Shown: piece after piece, positions 34,802 to 43,784 of the stretch
Position numbering within the stretch: the first letter of the stretch is position 1
How the letters are laid out: every line of letters starts with the position of its first letter
Assembly: GCF_003855095.1 (NCBI RefSeq)
Contig: NZ_CP033972.1
Location: forward strand, 3,286,001 to 3,350,000
DNA length: 64,000 nt
Source: Gordonia insulae
GTDB taxonomy: Bacteria > Actinomycetota > Actinomycetes > Mycobacteriales > Mycobacteriaceae
Direction of reading: 5' to 3'
Translations under genes and position numbers: made by a program
The notes under the pieces: generated by a model
Told to the model about the DNA's origin: nothing
The model's input: only the letters and a program-made list of their open reading frames with translations
Database searches by the model: none

Positions 34802-34815
34802 CACCCGGACATGTC

Positions 34816-34821
34816 TAGGCT
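34816..34821 (+). promoter_or_regulatory. -10 box of the amidase gene (leaderless)
   Basis: TAGGCT, 6 nt before GTG 34828. It selects that GTG over the one at 34822 and gives the amidase its own promoter separate from the seven-gene block. Confidence 0.6.
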
Positions 34822-34827
34822 GTGCCC

Positions 34828-36315
34828 GTGAACCTCGATGAGTATCGCCGTCACGACGCCACCGCCCTCGCCGAACTCGTCGCGACCGGCGAGGTCACCC
34901 CACCCGAGCTGCTCGCGCTCGCACGGCGACGCGCCGACGCGGTCAATCCCCGGCTCAACGCGATCGTCCGCAGGATGGACGACACCGCCGACGCCCGCGC
35001 CGCCGACGGCGGTCTGTCGGGTCCGTTCGCCGGTGTCCCGTTCCTCATCAAGGACCTCGCGCAGGAGTACAAGGGATACCCGACGTCGAGCGGCTCGCGA
35101 TCCCTGTCACGCCATGTCGCGCCGGAGCACTCGACCGTCGTGCGCCGGTTCCTCGACGCCGGGCTGGTGATCTTCGGCAAGACCAACACACCGGAGTTCG
35201 GCGCCAAGGGCGTCACCGAACCCGACCTGTGGGGTCCGGCCCGCAATCCCTGGAACACCGACCACACACCGGGCGGCTCGTCGGGCGGCTCGGCCGCGGC
35301 GGTCGCCGCGGGCATCGTGCCGGCCGCGGGCGCCAACGACGGCGGCGGCTCCATCCGCATCCCGGCCGCGTGCAACGGGTTGGTGGGACTGAAACCGACG
35401 CGCGGACTGGCCCCCTTCGGCCCGGCCACCGGGGAGTCGATGTTCGGCATGGCCGTACAGGGTGTGGTGTCCCGGACGGTCCGCGACGCCGCCGCACTCT
35501 ACGACGCCATCGTCGGTCCCACCGACAGCTCCGTCTATCCCACCCCGACCCCGACGACGCCGTTCGCGCAGCAGATCGCGACCCCGCCGTCGGGACTGCG
35601 GATCGGGTACTCGACGTCGTCGGCGATCACCTCGAACCCCGATCCGGAGGCGATCGCCGCGGTCGACCACGCGGCGAAACTCCTCGACGGTCTCGGCCAC
35701 CACGTGGAGGAGGTCGCGCCGCCCTACGACGACGCCGCCCTCGCCCGCGACTTCCTGACCATCTGGTTCGCCGTGCTCGCCACCGAGGTCGACGAGGCCC
35801 GCGCGCTGACCGGCGCATCGGACCGTGATTTCGAGGCCGACACCCTGGCCATCGCCGAGCTCGGGCGGTCGGCCGGGGTGATCGCCGCGATGAGCGCACT
35901 GAACAAGGTGAACGACTACGCCACGTCCCTGCAGCGGTTCCATCGCTCCTACGACTACTTCCTCACGCCGACACTCGCGACCCCGCCGCTGCGGGTCGGC
36001 GCGACGTCGACGCCGCCACCCCTACAGGCGGCGTCCCGCGTGATCTCGAAGATCCATGGGGGGAACCTGTTGGCGCGCACCGGCATCCTCGACGACCTCA
36101 TCGAGCAGAGCCTCGGCTGGGTGCCCTACACCCAGCTCGCGAACCTCACCGGGCGGCCGGCGATCAGCGTCCCGCTGCACTGGACGTCGGACGGACTCCC
36201 ACTCGGTGTGCAGTTCGTCGGGCGGCTCGGCGCCGACGGCGATCTCCTCGCCCTGGCCGCGCAACTCGAGCAGGCCGCACCCTGGGCGCACCGATACGCC
36301 GACATCTCGCTCTGA
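34828..36315 (+). CDS. Amidase (amidase signature family)
   Basis: 495 residues from GTG 34828. The amidase signature is complete: FLIKDL with the catalytic Lys, the glycine/serine core GGSSGGSAAAVAAG with the cis-Ser, and DGGGSIRIPA with the nucleophilic Ser. Such enzymes hydrolyse carboxylic amides; the substrate is unknown, and it could belong to xenobiotic amide use. It is not a GatA, since no GatB or GatC stands near it. The flavin dehydrogenase gene follows after 50 bp under a separate -10 box. Confidence 0.9.
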   Translation: MNLDEYRRHDATALAELVATGEVTPPELLALARRRADAVNPRLNAIVRRMDDTADARAADGGLSGPFAGVPFLIKDLAQEYKGYPTSSGSRSLSRHVAPEHSTVVRRFLDAGLVIFGKTNTPEFGAKGVTEPDLWGPARNPWNTDHTPGGSSGGSAAAVAAGIVPAAGANDGGGSIRIPAACNGLVGLKPTRGLAPFGPATGESMFGMAVQGVVSRTVRDAAALYDAIVGPTDSSVYPTPTPTTPFAQQIATPPSGLRIGYSTSSAITSNPDPEAIAAVDHAAKLLDGLGHHVEEVAPPYDDAALARDFLTIWFAVLATEVDEARALTGASDRDFEADTLAIAELGRSAGVIAAMSALNKVNDYATSLQRFHRSYDYFLTPTLATPPLRVGATSTPPPLQAASRVISKIHGGNLLARTGILDDLIEQSLGWVPYTQLANLTGRPAISVPLHWTSDGLPLGVQFVGRLGADGDLLALAAQLEQAAPWAHRYADISL

Positions 36316-36332
36316 GCGGGCGGACCTGGCAC

Positions 36333-36338
36333 TAGAGT
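36333..36338 (+). promoter_or_regulatory. -10 box of the FAD-binding dehydrogenase gene
   Basis: TAGAGT, 28 bp before the GTG at 36366, which has its own GAGGAGG ribosome site. Leadered transcript. Confidence 0.45.
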
Positions 36339-36365
36339 CGAGCTCAACAGATTCGAGGAGGGTGC

Positions 36366-38027
36366 GTGAGCGAGCAGCAAGCCGATGCGGTGGTCGTCGG
36401 ATCGGGTTTGGCCGGATTGGTGGCCACCTACGAGCTCACCCGCGCCGGCCGCAAGGTCGTCGTCGTGGATCAGGAGAACCGCAACAACCTCGGTGGACAG
36501 GCCTTCTGGTCGCTGGGCGGACTGTTCCTGGTGGACACCCCCGAGCAACGTCGCCTCGGCATCAAGGACTCCGCCGAGCTCGCATTGCAGGACTGGATGG
36601 GCTCGGCCGGTTTCGACCGTGACGACGAGGACTTCTGGCCGCGCCAGTGGGCGCGGGCCTACGTCGACTTCGCCTCCACCGTCAAGCGCCAATACCTGCA
36701 CGACCTCGGGTTGCGGATCACCCCCATCGTCGGATGGGCCGAACGCGGCGGCGGCTTCGCCGACGGCCACGGCAACTCGGTCCCCCGATTCCATCTCACC
36801 TGGGGCACCGGCCCCGAGGTCGTGCGGGTGTTCGCCGAACCCGTCCTCGAGGCGGAGAAACAGGGCCTCGTCGAGTTCCGCTTCCGCCATCAGGTCGACG
36901 AGATCGTCGTCGAGGGCGACGCCGCGGTCGGTGTCCGCGGTTCCGTGCTCGCCCCCACCGACCTCGACCGCGGGATTGCCTCCTCCCGAGACATGGTCGG
37001 CGACTTCGAGATCCGTGCCGACGCGGTCATCGTCACCACCGGCGGCATCGGGCACAACCACGAGCTGATCCGTAAGAACTGGCCGGTCGAGCGTCTCGGA
37101 CCCGCGCCGGAGACGATGATCTCCGGCGTGCCCGCCTACGTCGACGGCCGGATGCTCGGCATCGCCGAGACGGCGGGTGCCAGCCTGGTCAACCGGGATC
37201 GCATGTGGCACTACACCGAAGGCATCCACAACTGGGATCCGATCTGGCCCGACCACGCGATCCGCATCATCCCCGGACCGTCGTCGCTGTGGCTCGATGC
37301 CGAGGGAAATCGGTTGGCGCCACCCAATTTTCCCGGTTTCGACACCAACTCGACGATGAAGGCGATCCTGTCCACCGGGCACGACTACTCGTGGTTCATC
37401 CTGACCCAGAGCATCATCGAGAAGGAGTTCGCGCTCTCCGGCTCCGAGCAGAACCCCGACATCACCAGCAAGGATCTGCGGTTCGCCGCCAAGAGCCGAC
37501 TCGCCAAGGGCGCACCCGGGCCTGTCGACGCGTTCACCAAGCACGGCGTCGATTTCGTGGTGCGTGACAACCTGCCCGAACTGGTGGCCGGGATGAACGC
37601 GATAAGCCGGGGCCCCAAGCTCGACCTGCAACACGTCGAGCGACTGGTGTCCGCCCGCGACGCCGAGATCGACAACAAGTTCTCCAAGGACGCCCAGCTG
37701 ATGGCGATCACGAATGCCCGTCAGTACCTGGGTGACAAGCTCGTGCGGGTCGCGAAACCGCACCGGCTGCTCGACCCCGCGCACGGACCGCTGATCGCGG
37801 TGCGGCTCAACATCCTGTCGCGCAAGACACTCGGCGGGCTCGAGACCAACCTCGATTCGCAGGTCATGCGGCCCGACGGCACCGCCTTCGACGGCCTGTT
37901 CGCGGCCGGTGAGGTCGCCGGCTTCGGCGGCGGCGGGGTCCACGGCTACAACGCCCTCGAGGGCACGTTCCTCGGCGGCTGCATCTTCTCCGGACGGGCG
38001 GCCGGACTGGCGATCGCGCGCGGCTGA
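36366..38027 (+). CDS. FAD-binding dehydrogenase, KsdD-like subgroup
   Basis: 553 residues from GTG 36366 with GAGGAGG upstream. The N-terminal FAD motif is VVGSGLAGLVATYELTRAG, mid-protein DAVIVTTGGIGHNHELI follows, and C-terminal FAAGEVAGFGGGGVHGYNALEG closes the FAD site. Length and motifs fit the actinobacterial KsdD-like FAD-binding dehydrogenases, a branch close to 3-ketosteroid delta1-dehydrogenases whose substrates are mostly unknown. No KstR box was found in its upstream region, unlike the other flavin dehydrogenase at 2503. Confidence 0.88.
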   Translation: MSEQQADAVVVGSGLAGLVATYELTRAGRKVVVVDQENRNNLGGQAFWSLGGLFLVDTPEQRRLGIKDSAELALQDWMGSAGFDRDDEDFWPRQWARAYVDFASTVKRQYLHDLGLRITPIVGWAERGGGFADGHGNSVPRFHLTWGTGPEVVRVFAEPVLEAEKQGLVEFRFRHQVDEIVVEGDAAVGVRGSVLAPTDLDRGIASSRDMVGDFEIRADAVIVTTGGIGHNHELIRKNWPVERLGPAPETMISGVPAYVDGRMLGIAETAGASLVNRDRMWHYTEGIHNWDPIWPDHAIRIIPGPSSLWLDAEGNRLAPPNFPGFDTNSTMKAILSTGHDYSWFILTQSIIEKEFALSGSEQNPDITSKDLRFAAKSRLAKGAPGPVDAFTKHGVDFVVRDNLPELVAGMNAISRGPKLDLQHVERLVSARDAEIDNKFSKDAQLMAITNARQYLGDKLVRVAKPHRLLDPAHGPLIAVRLNILSRKTLGGLETNLDSQVMRPDGTAFDGLFAAGEVAGFGGGGVHGYNALEGTFLGGCIFSGRAAGLAIARG

Positions 38028-38049
38028 TCTCCTGCTGCCGGGAGGCCTA

Positions 38050-38068
38050 AAAGGTTTGCCTCGCCTAC
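38050..38068. promoter_or_regulatory. Possible IdeR/DtxR iron box
   Basis: The minus-strand reading matches 13 of 19 positions of the IdeR consensus TTAGGTTAGGCTAACCTAA, upstream of the DyP-encapsulin genes. Suggestive only; the -10 box lies 46 bp further on. Confidence 0.35.
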
Positions 38069-38113
38069 GCATTCGACGCTGACCACACGGGCGTCCGACA
38101 CCGCGGGGTCGGC

Positions 38114-38119
38114 TACAGT
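38114..38119 (+). promoter_or_regulatory. -10 box of the DyP-encapsulin operon (leaderless)
   Basis: TACAGT, 6 nt before GTG 38126. Confidence 0.55.
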
Positions 38120-38125
38120 GGGCTG

Positions 38126-39148
38126 GTGCCGGTCCCGCAGACGATCCTGACGCGCAAGACGCGCTCGGCCCTCTTCCTCGTGCTGACCATCGACGACGGT
38201 GGGGAGGACGCGGTGCGCGACCTCTTGTCCGACCTCCCGGGCCTCACCCGCGCGGTGTCGTCGCGGGCGCCCGAGGCGGCGCTGGCCGCGATCGCGTCCG
38301 TCGGTTCGCAGGCCTGGGACCGGCTGTTCGACGGTCCGCGCCCCCGTGCGCTCCGGCCGTTCGTCACCTACGAGGGGGACGTGCACACCGCGCCGGCGAC
38401 GCCCGCGGATCTGTTGCTGCACATCAAGGCCGATCAACTCGACCTCTGCTTCGAGGTCGGCCGGTTGGCCATGGCGGCCCTCGGCGATGCGGTCACGGTG
38501 GTCGACGAGGTCCACGGCTTCCGCTATTTCGACCTGCGCGACCTCATCGGCTTCGTCGACGGCACCGAGAACCCGGTCGGGCAGGCGGCGATCCGCGCCA
38601 TCACCGTCGGCGACGAGGACCCGGCCTTCGCCGGCGGCAGCTACGTCGCGATCCAGCGCTACGTGACCGACCTGGAGGCGTGGAACGCGTTGAGCGTCGC
38701 CGACCAGGAGGACGCGATCGGCCGCACCAAACTCGACAACGTCGAGATGGACGACGACGTCAAACCCACCAACTCGCACATCGCGCTGAACGTCGTCGAG
38801 GACGCCGACGGCGAGGAGATCGACGTCGTCCGGGACAACATGCCCTACGGCGATGCGTCGTCGACCGGTGAACGCGGCACCTTCTACATCGCCTACTCGG
38901 CCGGCCCGGACGTCACCGAGGAGATGTTGCGGAAGATGTTCATCGGTGACCCGCCGGGCAACTACGACCGGCTCCTCGACTTCACCACCGCGGTCAGCGG
39001 TGCACAGTTCTTCACCCCGACGGTCGACTTCCTCGAAGACCTCCCCGATGCGCCGCCCCCTGACGGTCGAGAAGCGACGAGCGAGCCCGACGCACAGCGA
39101 AACCCCCGACCCGCCGACGGTTCACTCGGCATCGGCTCCCTGCACTGA
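38126..39148 (+). CDS. Dye-decolorizing peroxidase, encapsulin cargo
   Basis: 340 residues. DyP-type haem peroxidase: the GxxDG motif is GFVDG (Gly142, Asp145, Gly146); NSHIALN holds the likely proximal His218; VVRDNMPYG supplies the distal Arg236. The C-terminal tail is Pro-rich and ends in DGSLGIGSLH, which matches the encapsulin cargo-loading peptide (consensus around DGSLGIGSLK). The encapsulin gene follows after 42 bp. The enzyme should be packaged inside the shell and use peroxide to oxidise a substrate; the substrate is not known. Leaderless GTG start. Confidence 0.95.
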   Translation: MPVPQTILTRKTRSALFLVLTIDDGGEDAVRDLLSDLPGLTRAVSSRAPEAALAAIASVGSQAWDRLFDGPRPRALRPFVTYEGDVHTAPATPADLLLHIKADQLDLCFEVGRLAMAALGDAVTVVDEVHGFRYFDLRDLIGFVDGTENPVGQAAIRAITVGDEDPAFAGGSYVAIQRYVTDLEAWNALSVADQEDAIGRTKLDNVEMDDDVKPTNSHIALNVVEDADGEEIDVVRDNMPYGDASSTGERGTFYIAYSAGPDVTEEMLRKMFIGDPPGNYDRLLDFTTAVSGAQFFTPTVDFLEDLPDAPPPDGREATSEPDAQRNPRPADGSLGIGSLH

Positions 39149-39190
39149 CCGACCACCCCTACCCGCCCGACCCCACCTCCAGGAGGCACC

Positions 39191-40000
39191 ATGAGCAATC
39201 TGCATCGCGAACTCGCACCCATTTCCGAGGCCGCATGGGCCGAGATCGAGGAGGAGGCGACCCGCTCGTTCAAGCGCAACAGCGCGGCGCGACGGCTCGT
39301 CGACGTGAAGGGTCCGCTCGGCAACGACGTCGCGTCGGTCACGCTCGGCCACCGCGCCAAGATCGATTCCCCGGCGGACGGCATCCTGGCCTTCGCCCGG
39401 CAGTCCCAATCGCTGGTGGAGCTGAAGGTGCCGTTCACGGTGACCCGCGAGGCCATCGACGACGTCGACCGCGGCTCCAAGGACTCCGACTGGGATCCCG
39501 TCCGTGACGCCGCCGCCGAACTGGCCCGCGCCGAGGACCGCGCGATCTTCGAGGGCTACCCGGCCGCCGGGATCAGCGGCATCCGGGCCACGGCGTCGGC
39601 GACGCCGATCGCGCTGCCCGAGGATGTGCGCGACTACCCGGAGGCACTCGCCCAGGCCACCAGCGCCCTGCGCCTCGCCTCGGTCGAGGGGCCGTACTCG
39701 CTGGCCCTGTCCGCGGATGTCTACACGCTGGTCAACGAGACGTCGAACCACGGCGTACCGATCCGCGACCACCTCCAGCGCCTGCTCGTCGCCGGCGGCG
39801 ACATCGTCTGGGCCCCGGCGATCTCCGGCGCGTTCCTGCTCAGCACCCGCGGCGGCGACTTCGAGCTGACCATCGGTCAGGACGTCTCCATCGGCTACGA
39901 CTCCCACGACGGGGACACGGTCACGCTCTACTTCAAGGAGTCGTTCACCTTCCTGACCTACACGCCGGAAGCGGCGGTGCCGTTCACGGTCGCCGGATGA
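39191..40000 (+). CDS. Family 1 encapsulin shell protein
   Basis: 269 residues with the HK97-fold encapsulin (linocin-M18) pattern: N-terminal NNLHRELAPISEAAWAEIE-like start, RRLVDVKGPLG, and a C-terminal TFLTYTPEAAVPF. CAGGAGG precedes ATG 39191. Family 1 encapsulins self-assemble into protein nanocompartments; the upstream DyP peroxidase carries the targeting peptide and is the natural cargo. The pair is well known from mycobacteria and Rhodococcus, where it is linked to oxidative stress. Confidence 0.95.
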   Translation: MSNLHRELAPISEAAWAEIEEEATRSFKRNSAARRLVDVKGPLGNDVASVTLGHRAKIDSPADGILAFARQSQSLVELKVPFTVTREAIDDVDRGSKDSDWDPVRDAAAELARAEDRAIFEGYPAAGISGIRATASATPIALPEDVRDYPEALAQATSALRLASVEGPYSLALSADVYTLVNETSNHGVPIRDHLQRLLVAGGDIVWAPAISGAFLLSTRGGDFELTIGQDVSIGYDSHDGDTVTLYFKESFTFLTYTPEAAVPFTVAG

Positions 40001-40018
40001 CAAGTCGGCGTGTGTTGC

Positions 40019-40024
40019 TAGCGT
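40019..40024 (+). promoter_or_regulatory. -10 box preceding a leaderless short ORF
   Basis: TAGCGT, 7 nt before a GTG (40032) that opens a 15-codon ORF overlapping the ABC exporter start. Confidence 0.5.
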
Positions 40025-40031
40025 CATCGGA

Positions 40032-40079
40032 GTGACCACGAGCGAGCGAAGCACCGAGGAATCCGGCGCGTCATGCTGA
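40032..40079 (+). CDS. 15-codon leaderless upstream ORF
   Basis: GTG 40032 to TGA 40079 reads VTTSERSTEESGASC. It is in a different frame from the ABC exporter gene and its stop overlaps that gene's ATG (40073) by 7 nt. With a -10 box 7 nt upstream, it would be translated from the 5' end of the mRNA and could couple ribosomes to the exporter start, which has no ribosome site of its own. Whether the peptide has a role is unknown; a chance ORF cannot be excluded. Confidence 0.4.
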   Translation: MTTSERSTEESGASC

Positions 40080-41806
40080 CCCGTCTGATACGTACGTACC
40101 TGTCGCGCTATCGCTCGTACATGGCGGCCGTCATCGCCCTGCAACTCGTGGCGACCGGCGCGATGCTCTACCTCCCGACGCTCAACGCCGACATCATCGA
40201 CAACGGCGTCGCGCGCGGCGACACGGACTACATCCTGCGCGTCGGCGGCTGGATGCTGGTGGTCAGCATCGTCCAGGTCGTCTGCGCTGTCGGCGCCGGC
40301 TATTTCGGCGCCCGCACCGCGCTGGGGGCGGGCCGCGACATCCGGCACGATCTCGTGCATCGCGTGAACAACTTCTCCGCGCGCGAGGTCGGCACCTTCG
40401 GCGCCCCGTCGCTGATCACCCGCACCACCAACGACGTCCAGCAGGTGCAGCTCCTCATCGTGATGAGCACTGCGATCCTGGTGATGGCGCCCATCATGTG
40501 TGTCGGCGGCATCATCATGGGCATCCATGTGGCACCCGGTCTGGCGTGGGTGCTGGCCGTGGCCGTGCCCGTCCTGGCGGTCACCATCTCGATCCTGATC
40601 AGCCGCATGATCCCGGGTTTCCGGGCCATGCAGGAGCGCATCGACCTGGTCAACCGCATCCTGCGCGAACAGATCACCGGCATCCGCGTCGTACGCGCCT
40701 TCGTCCGCGAGCGCCATGAGGTCCAGCGCTTCTCGGTGGCCAACGACAGCCTGTCCGACGCCACCTATCGGGTCGGCCGGATCATGGCGCTCGCGCTGCC
40801 GCTGGTCATGCTGATCACCAACCTGACCATCGTCGCGATCATCTGGTTCGGTGGGCACGGCGTCGCCGACGGCTCGGTCGAGATCGGCGCGCTGACCGCG
40901 ATGATGAGCTACGTCATGCAGATCATGATGTCGGTGATGATGGCGTCGTTCCTGGCCATGATGGCCCCGCGCGCCACCGTGTGCGCCGAACGCATCTGCG
41001 ACGTCCTCGACACCGAGACGTCGGTGCAGCCGCCGAGCCGGCCGGTGGGCTTCGCGGGTGATCCCGCGACGGTCGAGTTCGATCACGCCGAGTTCCGCTA
41101 CCCCGGCGCCGACGACCCGGTGCTGCGCGACGTCGGGTTCCGGGTGGAACCCGGCACCACGACGGCCATCGTCGGGTCCACCGGCTCCGGCAAGACCACG
41201 CTCGTCGGTCTCATCCCCCGGCTCATCGACACCACCGACGGCTCGGTGTCCGTCGGCGGCACCGACGTCCGGCGACTCGACCCGGACGTCCTGCGCTCGG
41301 CGATCGGGCTCGTACCCCAGCGGCCGTACCTGTTCTCCGGCACCATCGCCTCCAACATCCGGCACGGCAAACCCGACGCCACCGACGACGAGATCTGGGC
41401 GGCCCTGCGGATCGCGCAGGCCGAGGACTTCGTGTCCCGGATGCCCGAGGGTCTCGACACCGCGGTCGCACAGGGTGGCACCACCGTGTCCGGCGGTCAG
41501 CGCCAACGGCTCGCGATCGCCCGCGCAGTCATCCGGCGGCCCTCGATCTACCTGTTCGACGACTCGTTCTCCGCCCTCGACCTAGCCACCGACGCCCGGT
41601 TGCGGGCCGCGCTCCGACCGGTCACCCGGGAATCGGCGGTCATCGTCGTCGCCCAACGCGTCTCGACCATCGTCGACGCCGACCAGATCGTGGTCCTCGA
41701 CCGCGGGCGGGTCGTCGGGATCGGTCGCCACGACGACCTCGTGGCCGACTGCGAGACATACGCCGAGATCGTCCGCTCCCAGCTCGCGATCGCGGACGCA
41801 TCATGA
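40073..41806 (+). CDS. ABC exporter half-transporter (non-canonical ATP site)
   Basis: 577 residues: six membrane helices (about 20-300) then an ATPase domain. Walker A GSTGSGKTT (from about 368), signature VSGGQ, Walker B LFDDSFSALD and H-loop VVAQRVST. The catalytic Glu after Walker B is Asp and the H-loop His is Gln, which marks the degenerate site of a heterodimeric exporter. The partner gene overlaps by 4 nt. Such pairs export drugs, lipids or peptides; the substrate is unknown. Confidence 0.9.
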   Translation: MLTRLIRTYLSRYRSYMAAVIALQLVATGAMLYLPTLNADIIDNGVARGDTDYILRVGGWMLVVSIVQVVCAVGAGYFGARTALGAGRDIRHDLVHRVNNFSAREVGTFGAPSLITRTTNDVQQVQLLIVMSTAILVMAPIMCVGGIIMGIHVAPGLAWVLAVAVPVLAVTISILISRMIPGFRAMQERIDLVNRILREQITGIRVVRAFVRERHEVQRFSVANDSLSDATYRVGRIMALALPLVMLITNLTIVAIIWFGGHGVADGSVEIGALTAMMSYVMQIMMSVMMASFLAMMAPRATVCAERICDVLDTETSVQPPSRPVGFAGDPATVEFDHAEFRYPGADDPVLRDVGFRVEPGTTTAIVGSTGSGKTTLVGLIPRLIDTTDGSVSVGGTDVRRLDPDVLRSAIGLVPQRPYLFSGTIASNIRHGKPDATDDEIWAALRIAQAEDFVSRMPEGLDTAVAQGGTTVSGGQRQRLAIARAVIRRPSIYLFDDSFSALDLATDARLRAALRPVTRESAVIVVAQRVSTIVDADQIVVLDRGRVVGIGRHDDLVADCETYAEIVRSQLAIADAS

Positions 41807-43749
41807 CGCGGCCCGGAGGCGGCCCCCCGATGATGGGCGCACCGGCCGAGAAGGCGCGGTCGTTCGGGCCGTCGGTGAAGCGTCTACTCCGCCTGCTGCT
41901 GAGTCACCCGCTGTCCGTCGGGACCGTGGTCGGCTCGACCGTGGCGTCGGTGATCCTGATGGCGGTGGCCCCACGGGTGCTGGGCCATGCCACCGACCTG
42001 GTCTTCAACGGTGTCATCGGCTCGATGCTGCCCGCCGGCCTCACCAAGGATCAGGCCATCGCCGGTATGCGCGCGAGCGGCGACAACACGTTCGCCGACA
42101 TGGTCAGCTCGATGGACGTGACTCCCGGTGTGGGCGTGGATTTCTCCGCGGTCGGGCAGGTCCTGCTCATCGTCGCTCTGCTCTACATCTGTTCGTCGTT
42201 CCTCGGTTGGCTGGCCGGCTACCTGCTCAACGTCGTCGTGGTCCGGACCATCCGGGGACTGCGCGCCGAGGTCGAGGAGAAGGTCCACCGCCTGCCCCTG
42301 CGGTACTACGACGCATCGGCGCGCGGTGATCTGCTCAGCCGCGTCACCAACGACCTCGACAACCTCTCGCAGAGCCTGCAGCAGACCGTCGCCCAGTTCC
42401 TCAACTCGGTACTGATGGTCATCGCGCTGCTGGTGATGATGATCTGGATCTCGCCACTGCTCGCGCTGATCGCGATCCTCACCGTGCCGTTGGCGTTCGT
42501 CGCGACCGCGCAGATCGCCAAGCGGTCCAAACCGCATTTCATGGCGCAATGGGCGTCGACCGGCGCGTTGAACGCACAGGTCGAGGAGGCCTTCACCGGC
42601 CACGAACTGGTCAAGGCGTTCGGTCGGCAAGGCGAACTCGAGGAGACCTTCGACGAGCGCAACGACAAGCTCTACGAATCGAGCTGGCGCGCACAGTTCA
42701 TCAGCGGCATCATCATGCCGACGATCATGTTCCTGGGGAACCTGAACTACGTGGCGGTCGCGGTGGTCGGCGGTCTGCGGGTGGCGTCGGGATCGCTGAG
42801 TCTCGGCGAGGTACAGGCCTTCATCCAGTACTCGCGCCAGTTCACCCAGCCGCTGACGCAGATCGGGTCGATGTTCAACCTGATGCAGAGCGGGGTGGCG
42901 TCGGCCGAGCGGATCTTCGACGTCCTCGACGCCGAGGAGGAGACGCCCGACCCGGCCGACCCCGAGACGCCCGCCGACGACCACGGGCTCATCGCCTTCG
43001 AGAACGTTTCCTTCCGGTACCACCCGGACAAGCCGCTCATCGAGGACCTGTCGCTGGTGGCGCAACCCGGACACATGGTCGCGATCGTCGGGCCCACCGG
43101 CGCAGGCAAGACCACGCTGGTCAACCTCATCATGCGGTTCTACGACGTCGATCAGGGCACCATCCGCGTCGACGGCGTCGACTCGCGCCGGATGACCCGC
43201 GATGATCTCCGGGAACGCACCGGCATGGTGTTGCAGGACTCCTGGCTGTTCGGCGGCACGATCTACGACAACATCGCTTACGGTGACCCGACCGCATCGA
43301 GGGCCGAGGTCATGGAGGCGGCGCAACTCAGCCACGTCGACCACTTCGTTCGCACCCTGCCCGACGGGTACGACACCGTCCTGGACGAAGAGGGCGGCGG
43401 CGTGAGTGCCGGCGAGCGTCAGTTGATCACGATCGCGCGTGCGTTCCTCGCCAAGCCGACCATCCTGATCCTCGACGAGGCGACCAGTTCGGTGGACACC
43501 CGCACGGAGCTGCTGATCCAGCAGGCGATGGCGAACCTGCGCACCGATCGGACGAGTTTCGTGATCGCGCACCGACTCTCGACGGTCCGCGACGCCGACG
43601 TCATCGTCGTGATGGAGGACGGGCACATCGTCGAGCAGGGCACCCACGACGAACTGCTCGCCGCAGGCGGCGCCTACTGCCGGCTCTACAACAGCCAGTT
43701 CGCCGGGCCGGCCGAGATCGACGAGGACGAGTCCGTCCAGGCCACCTGA
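41803..43749 (+). CDS. ABC exporter half-transporter (canonical ATP site)
   Basis: 648 residues. Longer N-terminal cytoplasmic part and an extended loop between helices 1 and 2, then the ATPase: Walker A GPTGAGKTT, signature VSAGERQ, Walker B ILDEATSSVD with the catalytic Glu, and H-loop IAHRLST. It completes the asymmetric pair: this chain supplies the Walker B Glu and His that its partner lacks. The ATGA overlap with the first gene ensures equal synthesis. Together they resemble mycobacterial Rv1272c/Rv1273c-type exporters, as far as can be judged by eye. Confidence 0.92.
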   Translation: MTRPGGGPPMMGAPAEKARSFGPSVKRLLRLLLSHPLSVGTVVGSTVASVILMAVAPRVLGHATDLVFNGVIGSMLPAGLTKDQAIAGMRASGDNTFADMVSSMDVTPGVGVDFSAVGQVLLIVALLYICSSFLGWLAGYLLNVVVVRTIRGLRAEVEEKVHRLPLRYYDASARGDLLSRVTNDLDNLSQSLQQTVAQFLNSVLMVIALLVMMIWISPLLALIAILTVPLAFVATAQIAKRSKPHFMAQWASTGALNAQVEEAFTGHELVKAFGRQGELEETFDERNDKLYESSWRAQFISGIIMPTIMFLGNLNYVAVAVVGGLRVASGSLSLGEVQAFIQYSRQFTQPLTQIGSMFNLMQSGVASAERIFDVLDAEEETPDPADPETPADDHGLIAFENVSFRYHPDKPLIEDLSLVAQPGHMVAIVGPTGAGKTTLVNLIMRFYDVDQGTIRVDGVDSRRMTRDDLRERTGMVLQDSWLFGGTIYDNIAYGDPTASRAEVMEAAQLSHVDHFVRTLPDGYDTVLDEEGGGVSAGERQLITIARAFLAKPTILILDEATSSVDTRTELLIQQAMANLRTDRTSFVIAHRLSTVRDADVIVVMEDGHIVEQGTHDELLAAGGAYCRLYNSQFAGPAEIDEDESVQAT

Positions 43750-43784
43750 GCGACCGCGCGGTCTCGGGGTGCAGGCCCCGTTGG

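Noticed and set aside
36126..38072. 648-codon minus-strand open frame opposite the FAD-binding dehydrogenase
   Set aside because: Antisense shadow; the plus-strand gene has complete FAD motifs and a ribosome site.
39122..41506. 794-codon minus-strand open frame opposite encapsulin and the ABC exporter
   Set aside because: Antisense shadow of two strongly supported genes; composition is His/Arg/Gly-rich and without motif.
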